In this document: positions 42,723 to 51,951 of the stretch, in pieces
How the letters are laid out: each line of letters opens with the position of its first letter
How positions within the stretch are numbered: the stretch's first letter is position 1
Origin: Ornithinibacillus massiliensis
GTDB lineage: Bacteria; Bacillota; Bacilli; Bacillales; Amphibacillaceae
Length of the DNA: 64,000 nucleotides
Assembly (NCBI RefSeq): GCF_018310345.1
Contig: NZ_JAGXBY010000006.1
Coordinates: 43,223-107,222 of the forward strand
Reading direction: 5' to 3'
Translations under genes and position numbers: made by a program
The notes under the pieces: generated by a model
What the model was told of the DNA's origin: nothing
Seen by the model: only the letters and a program-made list of their open reading frames with translations
Database searches by the model: none

Positions 42723-44207
42723 TTGGAAGAGAGATTAGAGAATATCCAGCTCTTTATCAATGGAGAATTTGTGGATGCAACAACAAATGAAACCTTTGAA
42801 AATAAAAACCCCTTCTCCAATGAGGTAATGAATCACATCGCTAAAGGTGATGCGGCTGATATTAATAAAGCGGTTTTAGCGGCAAAAGAAGCCTTCACAA
42901 ACGGACCTTGGGGACAGATGAAGGTTAAAGAACGAATGAAATATATTGAAAGAATTGCAGACTTAATTGAAGAGGAATCAGAAACAATTGCACGACTGGA
43001 GTCGCTCGATTCTGGATTACCAATTAGTCAAACTCGTAAAATGGCGACACGAGGTGCTGAGAATTTCCGTTTTTACTCTCGAATGGTTCAGGCAAGATTA
43101 CATGGAGATGCCTATCAGGTTGACAATGAGTTTATGAATTACACGGTTTACCAACCGTTAGGTGTAGTGGGCTTAATTACGCCTTGGAATGCGCCATTTA
43201 TGTTATTAACATGGAAGGTTGCACCTGCTTTAGCTACTGGTAATACGGTAGTACTAAAACCAGCTGAGCTATCACCACTATCCGCTAATATACTTGCAAA
43301 TGTTATCCAAAAGGCAGAACTACCTAAAGGTGTATTTAATGTAGTTCATGGATTTGGAGAAACGGCTGGAGAAGCGCTTGTCAAGCATCCTATCGTGAAG
43401 GCGATATCGTTTACAGGGGAAACAACTACTGGTAAACGAATTATTAAAAATAGCGCAGATTCGTTGAAAAAAACATCGATGGAGTTAGGGGGGAAGTCAC
43501 CATTAATCGTATTTGATGATGCAAACTTTCAGCAAGCCCTTGATGCGACGGTTTGGGGAATATTCTCCTTTAACGGGGAACGCTGTACAGCAAATTCTAG
43601 AGTATTTGTTCATCAAGCTATAAAAGAGCAATTCGTTGAAGCTTTAAAAGAGCGTGTCCAAAACATTATTGTTGGTGATCCGAAAGAAAACGATACAGAG
43701 CTTGGGCCGCTTATCGATACAGGTCACTTCAGGAAGGTAACAGGATATATTGAACTGGCAAAAGAAGAGGGGTGTGACGTGTTTCAAGGAACAGTACCGA
43801 AAGAATATCAAGCAGGCAACTTTGTACCGCCCACTTTATTACTAAATGCGAAGAATAATATGCGAGTTTGCCAGGAAGAAATATTTGGACCTGTAATGGC
43901 AGTTATGGAATTTAAAACGGAAGAAGAAGTAGTTCGTATGGCCAATGACGTAGAATATGGCCTTGCAGGCTATGTATGGACGAATGATATTAAGCGAGCT
44001 CATCGTGTAGCACAAGCAATCGATTCAGGAATGATCTGGGTAAACTCGCAAAATGTTCGGGATTTACGCATTCCATTTGGTGGAATGAAAGCTAGCGGGA
44101 TTGGTAGAGAAGGTGGACACTTTGCGATGTTTGAATTTTATACTGAACCAAAAGCGATTCATGTCGCCATTGGAGACCATCCTATACCGAAATTTGGAAT
44201 AAAATAA
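42723..44207 (+). CDS. hpaE: 5-carboxymethyl-2-hydroxymuconate semialdehyde dehydrogenase
   Basis: A 494-residue NAD-dependent aldehyde dehydrogenase. Catalytic Cys is in FNGERCTANSR and the general base Glu in MELGGKSP; TPWNAPFMLLTWK and FTGETTTGK are cofactor-binding motifs. Its place between the aldolase and HpaB genes, and the family match, assign it to oxidation of the ring-cleavage semialdehyde. The start is TTG at 42723 with GGAGGG upstream, 13 bases after hpaI. Confidence 0.9.
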   Translation: MEERLENIQLFINGEFVDATTNETFENKNPFSNEVMNHIAKGDAADINKAVLAAKEAFTNGPWGQMKVKERMKYIERIADLIEEESETIARLESLDSGLPISQTRKMATRGAENFRFYSRMVQARLHGDAYQVDNEFMNYTVYQPLGVVGLITPWNAPFMLLTWKVAPALATGNTVVLKPAELSPLSANILANVIQKAELPKGVFNVVHGFGETAGEALVKHPIVKAISFTGETTTGKRIIKNSADSLKKTSMELGGKSPLIVFDDANFQQALDATVWGIFSFNGERCTANSRVFVHQAIKEQFVEALKERVQNIIVGDPKENDTELGPLIDTGHFRKVTGYIELAKEEGCDVFQGTVPKEYQAGNFVPPTLLLNAKNNMRVCQEEIFGPVMAVMEFKTEEEVVRMANDVEYGLAGYVWTNDIKRAHRVAQAIDSGMIWVNSQNVRDLRIPFGGMKASGIGREGGHFAMFEFYTEPKAIHVAIGDHPIPKFGIK

Positions 44208-44222
44208 TAAGGAGGGACTAAC

Positions 44223-45689
44223 ATGCCAGCAAAAACAGGGAAAGAATATATCGAGGGATTGAAGAAGGCAAATAATAATATATATATTCACGGGGAAAGA
44301 GTCGAGGATGTTACAGAGCATCCAGCATTTAAAAATGTCATTAAATCGATGGCAAATTTATATGATTTACAATACGAGAAACCTGAGAAAATGCTATATA
44401 CATCCCCAACTACCGGAGACAAAGTAGGAATGACATTCTTACAACCGAGAACTGTCGATGATTTGATTAAGCGACGTGAAGCGATGCAAGAGTGGGCGAG
44501 AACATCGGGTGGAATGATGGGGCGATCACCTGATTATTTAAATGCAGAAGTGATGGCAATGGGAGTAAATAATAGCCTATTTGCCGAGGGGAATCCACAG
44601 TTTGCAGATAATGCTCGTAATTATTATGAATTCGCTCGAGAGAATGACATTAGTTTAACCCATACATTAATCCACCCACAAGTTAACCGTGCAAAGGCAC
44701 AGCATCAGCAAAAGGATGCTAATGTTGCCCTTCATCTAGTGGAAGAAAGGCCAGATGGAATTATTGTAGACGGTATTCGCCTACTGGCTACTCAAGGTGG
44801 TATTACCGATGAGATTTTAGTATTTCCTTCCACTGTAAAAAAAGCCGGCGAGCTAGATGATCCTTATTCTTTAGCATTTGCGATTCCAAACAATACACCT
44901 GGCTTGAAATTCATTAGCCGTGAATCCTTCGATTATGGCAAGAGTGAATGGGATCATCCACTAGGTGCACGATTCGAAGAGGGCGATGCCATTGTTTCGT
45001 TTGAAAATGTATTCGTCCCGTGGGAGCGAGTTTTCGTTTGTGGAAACTCCTCTGTATGTAACCGGACATTTAAAGAAACGAATGCGGTTGTCCATATGGC
45101 CCATCAAGTAGTTGCCAAAAATATTGTAAAAACCGAATTTGTTCTTGGGGTTGCACTAAGTATGATGGATGTAATTGGAATTGACGGATTCCAGCATGTT
45201 CAGGATAAGGGATCAGAGATAATGCTGACACTGGAGACGATGAAATCGCATCTGTATCGTGCAGAGCATAATGCTAAGCTTGATCAATCAGGCACGATGA
45301 CACCGGACTTTGAAGCATTAGATGCGGCACGTAATTGGTACCCAAGAGTGTATCCGAGATTATCTGAGATAATTCGTATTTTAGGAGCATCAGGGCTAAT
45401 GGGAATCCCGACAGAAAAAGATTTCAACCATGAGGAAATCGGTCCAATCATCCACCGTGGATTACAAGGAAAGAATTTAGAAGGATATGAACGAGTACAA
45501 TTATTCCGTCTTGCTTGGGATATGACCTTAAGTGCCTTTGGAAGCAGACAGACACATTACGAATACTACTTCTTTGGCGACCCAATACGTATGGGAATGA
45601 CATATTTTGATCAATACGATAAAGAGCCATTTAAACAATATATCCAGGATTTTTTGAAAAAAACTAGCAGTGTGAACGCTTCTAATTAA
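44223..45689 (+). CDS. hpaB: 4-hydroxyphenylacetate 3-monooxygenase, oxygenase component
   Basis: The 488-residue large component of the two-component FADH2-dependent hydroxylase that turns 4-hydroxyphenylacetate into 3,4-dihydroxyphenylacetate. It begins with KTGKEYIEGLKK, and it has the HpaB signatures HTLIHPQVNRAK, ISRESFDYGKSEWDHPLGARFEEGD (split here by length limits into its recognisable ends) and SAFGSRQTHYEYYFFGDP. It depends on reduced flavin from HpaC, encoded two genes downstream. AAGGAGGG precedes the ATG. Tyrosine-derived phenols are the expected substrates. Confidence 0.93.
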   Translation: MPAKTGKEYIEGLKKANNNIYIHGERVEDVTEHPAFKNVIKSMANLYDLQYEKPEKMLYTSPTTGDKVGMTFLQPRTVDDLIKRREAMQEWARTSGGMMGRSPDYLNAEVMAMGVNNSLFAEGNPQFADNARNYYEFARENDISLTHTLIHPQVNRAKAQHQQKDANVALHLVEERPDGIIVDGIRLLATQGGITDEILVFPSTVKKAGELDDPYSLAFAIPNNTPGLKFISRESFDYGKSEWDHPLGARFEEGDAIVSFENVFVPWERVFVCGNSSVCNRTFKETNAVVHMAHQVVAKNIVKTEFVLGVALSMMDVIGIDGFQHVQDKGSEIMLTLETMKSHLYRAEHNAKLDQSGTMTPDFEALDAARNWYPRVYPRLSEIIRILGASGLMGIPTEKDFNHEEIGPIIHRGLQGKNLEGYERVQLFRLAWDMTLSAFGSRQTHYEYYFFGDPIRMGMTYFDQYDKEPFKQYIQDFLKKTSSVNASN

Positions 45690-45701
45690 AGGAGGATTAC
45701 G

Positions 45702-46685
45702 ATGGATTATAATGTGATTCGCTGTGCTAGGGCTATTCTTCATGTAACCAATCTTGAAGCATCAAGAAGGTTTTATGTCGATACGCTTGGGTTTATTGAA
45801 ACAGAATCTGATGAAGAACATATTTTTCTTCGAGGATTAGAGGAGCATAATCACCATAGTTTACTGCTGAAAAAGTCCGATAAGCCTGTAGTGGAGGCAT
45901 TAGGGTATAAGGTTTCATCAGAACATGATTTAGAAGCGTTAGCACTGCTGTTTGAAAAAGAAGGCTATCCAACGAAATGGATCGAAAAAGGAGAGCAGCA
46001 TGCGATGGGGCGGGCATTACGTGTAAACGATCTTTCTGGTTTACCATTAGAGTTCTTTGCGGAGATGGATACGGTAGACCGGCTATTACAGCGTTATGAT
46101 TTATACAAAGGCTCCAAGATGCAACGAATTGACCACTTTAATTGTGCTGTTCCAGATGTAGAAGCAGCATATGATTTTTATAAAGAAAAATTAGGGTTTG
46201 CATGCTCTGAATATACCGAGACCTCTGAAGGTAGTATTTGGGCAGCATGGCTACACCGGAAGCAAAATGTACATGATGTTGCATTTATGAACGGAAAAGG
46301 ACCTCGATTACATCATATAGGCTTCTGGTTGCCTGATCAATTATCACTTATCCATACGTGTGATGTACTGGCGGCCAGTGGTTACGGGGAATCAATTGAA
46401 CGTGGACCGGGCAGACATGGACTATCCAATGCTTTCTTCTTATATTTACGTGACCCGGATGGACATAGAATTGAATTATATAGCGGGGATTACCTAACAA
46501 GTGACCCAGATTTTGAACCGATACGTTGGGATATCAATGATCCTATGCGTCAGACCTTCTGGGGGCATGCAGCACCAGATAAATGGTTCACCGAGGCATC
46601 ATCTGTCTTACATGTACACACTGGTAAAGAAGTACCTATACAAGCGGCTAAACTAAAACAACATAAACCGACATTTGTGATTTGA
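45702..46685 (+). CDS. hpaD: 3,4-dihydroxyphenylacetate 2,3-dioxygenase (extradiol)
   Basis: A 327-residue ring-cleaving dioxygenase built from two vicinal-oxygen-chelate domains (about 5-120 and 140-265). The metal ligands appear as His in IDHFNCAV, His in PRLHHIGFW and Glu in HRIELYSGDY. Iron or manganese is the usual metal. It opens the ring of homoprotocatechuate. It follows hpaB by 12 bases, while hpaC comes only after a 197-base structured gap. The ATG at 45702 follows AAAGGAGG. Confidence 0.92.
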   Translation: MDYNVIRCARAILHVTNLEASRRFYVDTLGFIETESDEEHIFLRGLEEHNHHSLLLKKSDKPVVEALGYKVSSEHDLEALALLFEKEGYPTKWIEKGEQHAMGRALRVNDLSGLPLEFFAEMDTVDRLLQRYDLYKGSKMQRIDHFNCAVPDVEAAYDFYKEKLGFACSEYTETSEGSIWAAWLHRKQNVHDVAFMNGKGPRLHHIGFWLPDQLSLIHTCDVLAASGYGESIERGPGRHGLSNAFFLYLRDPDGHRIELYSGDYLTSDPDFEPIRWDINDPMRQTFWGHAAPDKWFTEASSVLHVHTGKEVPIQAAKLKQHKPTFVI

Positions 46686-46711
46686 TGTTTAGAAGGCTTG
46701 GCATAGTGGTT

Positions 46712-46803
46712 AGGAATAGAAGCTTATACATGGAGCAGTCTGACTATACTTTTATGAGATTAATTAGGGCGGCTAAATCCACAGTATAAGCTCAGGGATT
46801 CCT
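46712..46803 (+). other. Large inverted repeat between hpaD and hpaC
   Basis: AGGAATAGAAGCTTATAC (46712-46729) and GTATAAGCTCAGGGATTCCT (46784-46803) pair with small internal loops and are followed by six A, not T. Additional TATACTTTTATG/CATATGAAAAGTATA complementarity extends to about 46845. It may protect or process the mRNA; I see no gene here. Confidence 0.5.
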
Positions 46804-46882
46804 AAAAAATGGAGCATCACCATATGAAAAGTATAGGAATATGCCATGTATGAGTAGAAAACATTTAAAAGGGGGTTAGTTA

Positions 46883-47359
46883 ATGGATGATCGTGCATTC
46901 CGTCATGCAATGGGGAAATTCGCTACTGGAGTTACCATTATTACAACAAAGCTTGGAAACGATATCCACGGCATGACCGCAAATGCTTTCATGTCCGTAT
47001 CCTTAAACCCAAAATTAGTACTTGTATCTGTTGACCATAAAGCGACGATGAAACACTATATCAATCATTCTGGGAAATTCGCTATTAGTTTTTTAAATCA
47101 AGACCAAAAAGAACTCTCAGCCTATTTCGCAGGCCAAATGAAAGAAACCAGAGAAATCGATTTTCATTGGTTTCATGAATTACCAACGATAAAAGAAGCG
47201 CTAGTGAATCTCGTCTGCGAGCTGCATGATGCTGTTGACGCTGGCGACCATACCCTCTTTATAGGGAAGGTTACTGATTTAGAGGTGCGAGATGGAGAAC
47301 CACTAGCATTTTATGAAGGGAAATATCGGGAATTAGTGAGTAGTGAACGAGTTAAATAG
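46883..47359 (+). CDS. hpaC: Flavin reductase component of the hydroxylase
   Basis: A 158-residue FMN-binding split-barrel flavin:NADH reductase. GKFATGVTIITTKLGNDIHGMTANAF is the family signature, and FAISFLNQDQKELSAYFAG follows. It supplies reduced FAD to HpaB. It is placed downstream of the dioxygenase and separated from it by a structured region, so its level may be set independently. AAAGGGGG lies upstream of the ATG. Confidence 0.9.
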   Translation: MDDRAFRHAMGKFATGVTIITTKLGNDIHGMTANAFMSVSLNPKLVLVSVDHKATMKHYINHSGKFAISFLNQDQKELSAYFAGQMKETREIDFHWFHELPTIKEALVNLVCELHDAVDAGDHTLFIGKVTDLEVRDGEPLAFYEGKYRELVSSERVK

Positions 47360-47391
47360 ATTCATATTCTTGCTGAATGGGGGGGTTGACC

Positions 47392-48534
47392 ATGAAACAG
47401 CAAATAAATCAATCAGCCGTGAAGTCAATCGATATATTTGAAAAGATAAGTGGGCACGAACAGGTCGTATTTTGCAATGATCCTAGTACAGGTTTACAGG
47501 CAATTATAGCGATACACAACACGACACTCGGCCCAGCACTTGGTGGAACTAGAATGTATCCTTATGCCAATGTAGAGGAAGCATTGGAGGATGTGTTACG
47601 TCTGTCAGAGGGAATGACCTATAAATGTGCAGCCGCGGATATTGATTTTGGTGGTGGTAAAGGTGTAATCATTGGAGACCCGAAAACGAATAAATCACCA
47701 GCACTATTTCGAGCTTATGGGCAGTTTGTAGATTCCTTGAATGGTCGATTTTATACCGGAACAGATATGGGTACTACAATGGATGATTTTGTGCAAGCAT
47801 CGAAGGAAACGAATTTCATTAATGGTATTCCAGAAGAATTCGGCGGTGGAGGTGACTCGTCTGTCCCTACTGCAGAGGGCGTGCTTTACGGATTAAAAGC
47901 GACAAATGAATATTTGTTTGGCAATGAAACTCTAGCTGGGAAAACTTACGCAATCCAAGGTTTGGGTAAGGTAGGATTTAAAGTTGCGGAACAATTACTA
48001 CAGGTTGGAGCACATATCATCGTAACCGATATTTCTGAAGAGGCAATTACTACTATCCGTGAAAAAGCTACCAATTATCCAGGCATGGTAACCGTAGTTG
48101 AGTTGGATGACATTTACGAGGTTGACGCAGATATCTTCATTCCATGTGCTATGGGTGGGATTTTAAATGATGAAACGATTGAAAAGCTAAAGGTTAAGGC
48201 AGTTGTCGGTTCAGCGAATAACCAGTTGAAGGAAGATTTTCATGCAAAAGCACTTCATGATAAAGGAATATTATATGCGCCTGACTATATCGTCAATGCA
48301 GGAGGATTAATCCAAGTTGCCGATGAACTATATGGAGCAAATAAAGCTCGTGTTTTATTGAAGACTAAAGCAATTTATCAATCGATTTTGGCGATTTATC
48401 ATCAATCAGAATTAGATGCGATTACAACACTCGAAGCGGCCAATCGTAAATGCCAGCAACGCTTAGAAGAACAGCAAGGTCGTAATAATTTCTTTAAAAG
48501 AGAAAAAAGCCCGAAATGGACATTTTATAAATGA
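47392..48534 (+). CDS. pdh: Phenylalanine dehydrogenase
   Basis: A 380-residue amino-acid dehydrogenase of the Glu/Leu/Phe/Val family. From memory it reads very similarly to the Sporosarcina/Lysinibacillus phenylalanine dehydrogenase, including [20 protein letters not shown], the catalytic Lys segments [29 protein letters not shown] and the dinucleotide motif [16 protein letters not shown]. It reversibly converts Phe (and commonly Tyr) to the 2-oxo acid with NAD. In this cluster it would feed amino acids towards the arylacetate pathway. The ATG at 47392 follows a GGGGGGG site; leucine dehydrogenase is the main alternative. Confidence 0.85.
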   Translation: MKQQINQSAVKSIDIFEKISGHEQVVFCNDPSTGLQAIIAIHNTTLGPALGGTRMYPYANVEEALEDVLRLSEGMTYKCAAADIDFGGGKGVIIGDPKTNKSPALFRAYGQFVDSLNGRFYTGTDMGTTMDDFVQASKETNFINGIPEEFGGGGDSSVPTAEGVLYGLKATNEYLFGNETLAGKTYAIQGLGKVGFKVAEQLLQVGAHIIVTDISEEAITTIREKATNYPGMVTVVELDDIYEVDADIFIPCAMGGILNDETIEKLKVKAVVGSANNQLKEDFHAKALHDKGILYAPDYIVNAGGLIQVADELYGANKARVLLKTKAIYQSILAIYHQSELDAITTLEAANRKCQQRLEEQQGRNNFFKREKSPKWTFYK

Positions 48535-48544
48535 GGTGTAACCA

Positions 48545-49777
48545 ATGGTTGAAGTAAAATTTCATGATATTGGCGAAGGAATGACAGAGGGCGAAGTTGT
48601 AAATTATTTAGTAAAGGTAGGGGACAGGGTAAAGGTTGATCAGCCATTAGTGGAAATGCAAACCGATAAAATGGTCGCTGAAATCCCTTCGCCAACTTCT
48701 GGCATCGTGAAAAAGATTCATGTTGAAGAGGGTACGACCATTACGATCGGCTCTGTATTATTAGAAATTGATGATGGCATAGCAGTGGTGGCGGAATCAA
48801 GTTCAGAGCAAGAGGTTGCTGCTGTGCTAGCACCTGAAAAGAGGAGTAAACCAGTTCATCCCCCAATTGTCAAACAAGCTCCTAAGCGGATTATCGCTGC
48901 ACCACATACAAGAAGAATTGCACGGGAAAATGATGTGGATATTGAACAGGTGGTTGGCTCCGGATCAGCAGGAAGAGTGACAGATGAGGATATCTATCGA
49001 TTTATTCGAGATAGGGGAAGAAAGGGAGAAGAGGAGGTTGCAGTAGAGAAAGAAGTAAGGGAAGCCGAAGAAACGAAAGTATCGGCAGCAGACACAATAC
49101 CTTTCATTGGTATTCGCAAACAAATTGCCATGAAAATGACGGCGTCACTTTCTACGATTCCACATGTAACCCACTTTGATGAAGTGGATTTAACGAATCT
49201 ATTAGAATATCGTGGGGAGCTAAAAGAGGCAGGGGAGCATATATCTGTTGTGGCCTTTTTTCTAAAAGCGCTCACTATTACACTAAAGGAATTTCCTTTA
49301 TTCAATGCACGGTTAGAGGAAGAAAATAATGTGATTAAACTATTGAAGGATTATCATATAGGTATGGCAACGAATACAGAAAAAGGATTACTTGTCCCGG
49401 TACTACGTGATGTCGATAAGAAGTCATTGAAACAGGTGCAGGATGAAATGAAAGCATTAACAAAGAAAGCACAGGAGCAAAAACTAGCTGCAGACGATAT
49501 GAAGGGTGGAACATTTACGATAAGCAATGTAGGTCCACTTGGAGGTATAGCAGCAACACCAATCATTAATCATCCACAGACAAGTATTATTGCTTTCCAT
49601 AAGACCAAAAAAATGCCAGTCGTAATGGGGGATGATGAAATCAAAATTCGTTCTATTATGACGATGTCCTTATCTTTTGATCATCGCATTATAGATGGGG
49701 CGGACTCTGTTATGTTTACGAACCGTTTTATAGAATTAATCGAACATCCAAAAAAGCTTCTATTATATTTACACTAA
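48545..49777 (+). CDS. 2-oxoacid dehydrogenase complex E2 acyltransferase
   Basis: A 410-residue E2 with a lipoyl domain (about 1-78; lipoyl Lys in EMQTDKMVAE near residue 43), an E1/E3-binding domain (about 118-158; HTRRIARENDVDIEQVVGSG) and the catalytic domain (about 185-410) with SFDHRIIDGAD as the His-Asp motif. No E1 alpha, E1 beta or E3 gene is nearby, so it is an orphan E2. Next to phenylalanine dehydrogenase it may serve oxidative decarboxylation of arylpyruvates to arylacetyl-CoA with E1 and E3 from elsewhere. Branched-chain oxoacids are the ordinary alternative. Confidence 0.88.
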   Translation: MVEVKFHDIGEGMTEGEVVNYLVKVGDRVKVDQPLVEMQTDKMVAEIPSPTSGIVKKIHVEEGTTITIGSVLLEIDDGIAVVAESSSEQEVAAVLAPEKRSKPVHPPIVKQAPKRIIAAPHTRRIARENDVDIEQVVGSGSAGRVTDEDIYRFIRDRGRKGEEEVAVEKEVREAEETKVSAADTIPFIGIRKQIAMKMTASLSTIPHVTHFDEVDLTNLLEYRGELKEAGEHISVVAFFLKALTITLKEFPLFNARLEEENNVIKLLKDYHIGMATNTEKGLLVPVLRDVDKKSLKQVQDEMKALTKKAQEQKLAADDMKGGTFTISNVGPLGGIAATPIINHPQTSIIAFHKTKKMPVVMGDDEIKIRSIMTMSLSFDHRIIDGADSVMFTNRFIELIEHPKKLLLYLH

Positions 49778-49871
49778 CAGTACGGGCAGCTTGCAGCTAA
49801 TTTTTGTTCTCTGCCCTTTCACCTTGGAATAAACTATGAAAATAACATGAATAGTTAGGGGGAAGGCGTTC

Positions 49872-50663
49872 ATGATGTATCATGCAAAAGCAAGATTTGC
49901 TAACGGGATTGGCCTCGAGGATATAGCTGTTGCACAGTCTTATATTGAGTGGAAGGGTGAAAAGCTTACTGAGGATGCCTTATCCTGGCAATCTCCTGTA
50001 ACTGGAACAGTTTATGGTACATTACTAAATTTTCAGGAACAGATGGATGCCTTAAAGAATCAATTTGAGAAGCCACCTTATCATCAAGCACCAGAGCGCC
50101 CAGTGTTATATATTAAGCCACGAAACACGATTAACGCGCATTTGAAAGAGGTGGCAATTCCTCTGGATGTAGACGAAATCGAAGTGAATGGGACACTTGG
50201 GATCGTGATAAGCAAAACGGCCACCAATGTAAAGGAGGTAGATGCCTTTGATTATGTGGAAGGCTATACGATTGTCAATGATGTTTCCATTCCACATCAA
50301 AGTTATTTTCGTCCTGCTATTAAACAAAAGGCTCGTGATGGATTTTGTCCAATCGGTCCGTGGGTTGTTCCAAAGGAAAATGTCCCTGAACCAGATTCCT
50401 TAATGATTTGGACATTTAAAAATGATGAATTGATTCAAGTAAATAACACAAAGGATTTAATTCGACCTATCCCTCGTCTTATTCAAGATGTCACGGAGTA
50501 TATGACACTTGCAAAAGGTGATTTGTTAATAGTTGGTTTGCCGAATCACCCCCCAACTGCTAAGCATGGAGATACTATCCGGATAGAAATTGATTATATT
50601 GGTAGCTTAGAGAATCGATTTGTTTATGAAAATGTCCAGATTGCAGGAGGGGAGAAGCGTTGA
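49872..50663 (+). CDS. hpaG1: Homoprotocatechuate isomerase/decarboxylase, HpaG N-terminal-type subunit
   Basis: A 263-residue fumarylacetoacetate-hydrolase-fold protein that corresponds to the N-terminal half of Escherichia coli HpaG: PVLYIKPRNTINAH, GYTIVNDVSIPHQSYFRPAIK and DGFCPIGPWVV are typical. The metal-binding Glu pattern is partly altered (EVNGTLGIVI), as in other N-terminal halves. It pairs with the next product, whose start overlaps its stop codon. Together they decarboxylate 5-oxopent-3-ene-1,2,5-tricarboxylate and isomerise the product. Confidence 0.85.
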   Translation: MMYHAKARFANGIGLEDIAVAQSYIEWKGEKLTEDALSWQSPVTGTVYGTLLNFQEQMDALKNQFEKPPYHQAPERPVLYIKPRNTINAHLKEVAIPLDVDEIEVNGTLGIVISKTATNVKEVDAFDYVEGYTIVNDVSIPHQSYFRPAIKQKARDGFCPIGPWVVPKENVPEPDSLMIWTFKNDELIQVNNTKDLIRPIPRLIQDVTEYMTLAKGDLLIVGLPNHPPTAKHGDTIRIEIDYIGSLENRFVYENVQIAGGEKR

Positions 50664-51415
50664 AATATGCAAGAGTTGCTTGTCTTGGCGCAATACATGA
50701 AGCTGTTCAAGCCGGAAATAAGCTGAAATTAAGTAGTGGGCGTTTAGTAGATGAAAATGAGGTTGTTTGGTTACCACCAATTGAAGCAGGGACCATTTTT
50801 GCACTCGGACTAAATTATGCAGACCACGCGAGTGAAATTAGCTTTCAGGCACCAGAGGAACCACTTGTTTTCTTAAAGGGCCCGAATACATTAATTGGAC
50901 ATAATGGTGAAACGAGAAGACCAGTAGATGTTGAAATGATGCATTATGAGTGTGAGTTGGCTGTGGTGATTGGAAGAACCGCTCGAAATGTTAAGCAGAA
51001 CGATGCCTATGAATATATTTCTGGCTATACGATTGCTAATGACTATGCCATTCGGGATTATCTGGAGAACTATTATCGCCCTAACTTAGCGGTGAAAAAT
51101 CGAGACACGCTAACCCCAATAGGCCCGTGGTTTGTGGAAAAAGAAGATATTCCAGACCCAATGAATTTGAAGCTCTTTACTTATGTGAATGGTGAATTAA
51201 AGCAAGAGGGCTCTACGAAGGATATGGTATTTGATATCGCGTATTTAATTGAATATTTAAGTAGCTTTATGACACTATATGAAAACGATATTATTTTAAC
51301 TGGTACACCTAAGGGAACGGTCAATGTAAACGAAGGGGATGAAGTTGTCGTAGAAATTGAAGGAATCGGGTCACTACGAAATAGAATTGTTAGTGATAAG
51401 GTCTTTTCGAGATAA
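50660..51415 (+). CDS. hpaG2: Homoprotocatechuate isomerase/decarboxylase, HpaG C-terminal-type subunit
   Basis: A 251-residue fumarylacetoacetate-hydrolase-family enzyme with the full metal site pattern: EPLVFLKGPNTLIGH, MHYECELAVVIG, and GYTIANDYAIRDYLENYYRP with the conserved Asp. It corresponds to the C-terminal half of Escherichia coli HpaG. Translation starts at TTG 50660, overlapping the TGA of the first half by two bases, with GGGGAG upstream, so both halves should be made together. Confidence 0.88.
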   Translation: MKYARVACLGAIHEAVQAGNKLKLSSGRLVDENEVVWLPPIEAGTIFALGLNYADHASEISFQAPEEPLVFLKGPNTLIGHNGETRRPVDVEMMHYECELAVVIGRTARNVKQNDAYEYISGYTIANDYAIRDYLENYYRPNLAVKNRDTLTPIGPWFVEKEDIPDPMNLKLFTYVNGELKQEGSTKDMVFDIAYLIEYLSSFMTLYENDIILTGTPKGTVNVNEGDEVVVEIEGIGSLRNRIVSDKVFSR

Positions 51416-51426
51416 GGAGTGTAACG

Positions 51427-51804
51427 ATGCCACATATTACAGTAGAGTATACCGATAATCTAAAACAAGCTGGTAATATGAAAGAATTGTTACAGCGTAT
51501 TAATGAAATTCTGATTGATGAAGGCTTTCCAATTGGGGGCATCCGTTCAAGAGCAGTCGAATTAAAGGATTATGTTATAGCAGATGGAACGTCTGAAGAG
51601 GATAGTTTTATCCATGTCACATTAAAAATAGGTCCAGGTAGAACAGAAGAGGTTAAAAAAGTGACGTGCGACCGAATATTTGCTTTACTAGAAAATCATT
51701 TTGAAAAGCAATTTGCCACGCGTTATATTGCATTATCACTAGAACTATTTGAGTTTATGTATCCGACATACAAGAAAAATAATATCCATCATCGATATCG
51801 GTGA
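51427..51804 (+). CDS. hpaF: 5-carboxymethyl-2-hydroxymuconate delta-isomerase
   Basis: A 125-residue tautomerase-superfamily enzyme. After Met removal, Pro1 of MPHITVEYTDNL is the catalytic base. Later segments IRSRAVELKDYVIADG and FIHVTLKIGPGRT match CHMI enzymes. It interconverts ring-cleavage product isomers before the decarboxylase step. It is the last gene of the cluster, 11 bases after hpaG2; a terminator follows at 51835-51866. Confidence 0.92.
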   Translation: MPHITVEYTDNLKQAGNMKELLQRINEILIDEGFPIGGIRSRAVELKDYVIADGTSEEDSFIHVTLKIGPGRTEEVKKVTCDRIFALLENHFEKQFATRYIALSLELFEFMYPTYKKNNIHHRYR

Positions 51805-51834
51805 TGGATGATTATATTATATGACTTAAATAAG

Positions 51835-51866
51835 AAAACGATAATCCTCGGATTATCGTTTTTTTG
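51835..51866 (+). terminator. Terminator of the aromatic degradation cluster
   Basis: AAAACGATAATCC (51835-51847) pairs with GGATTATCGTTTT (51850-51862), followed by more T. Confidence 0.9.
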
Positions 51867-51951
51867 CAGTGTGGAATTAAAACGTCCCACAATAGTATCC
51901 CGAAGTTAATATAAGATAATTTTTTACAAGCATTACGCGCAGAATCATCTC

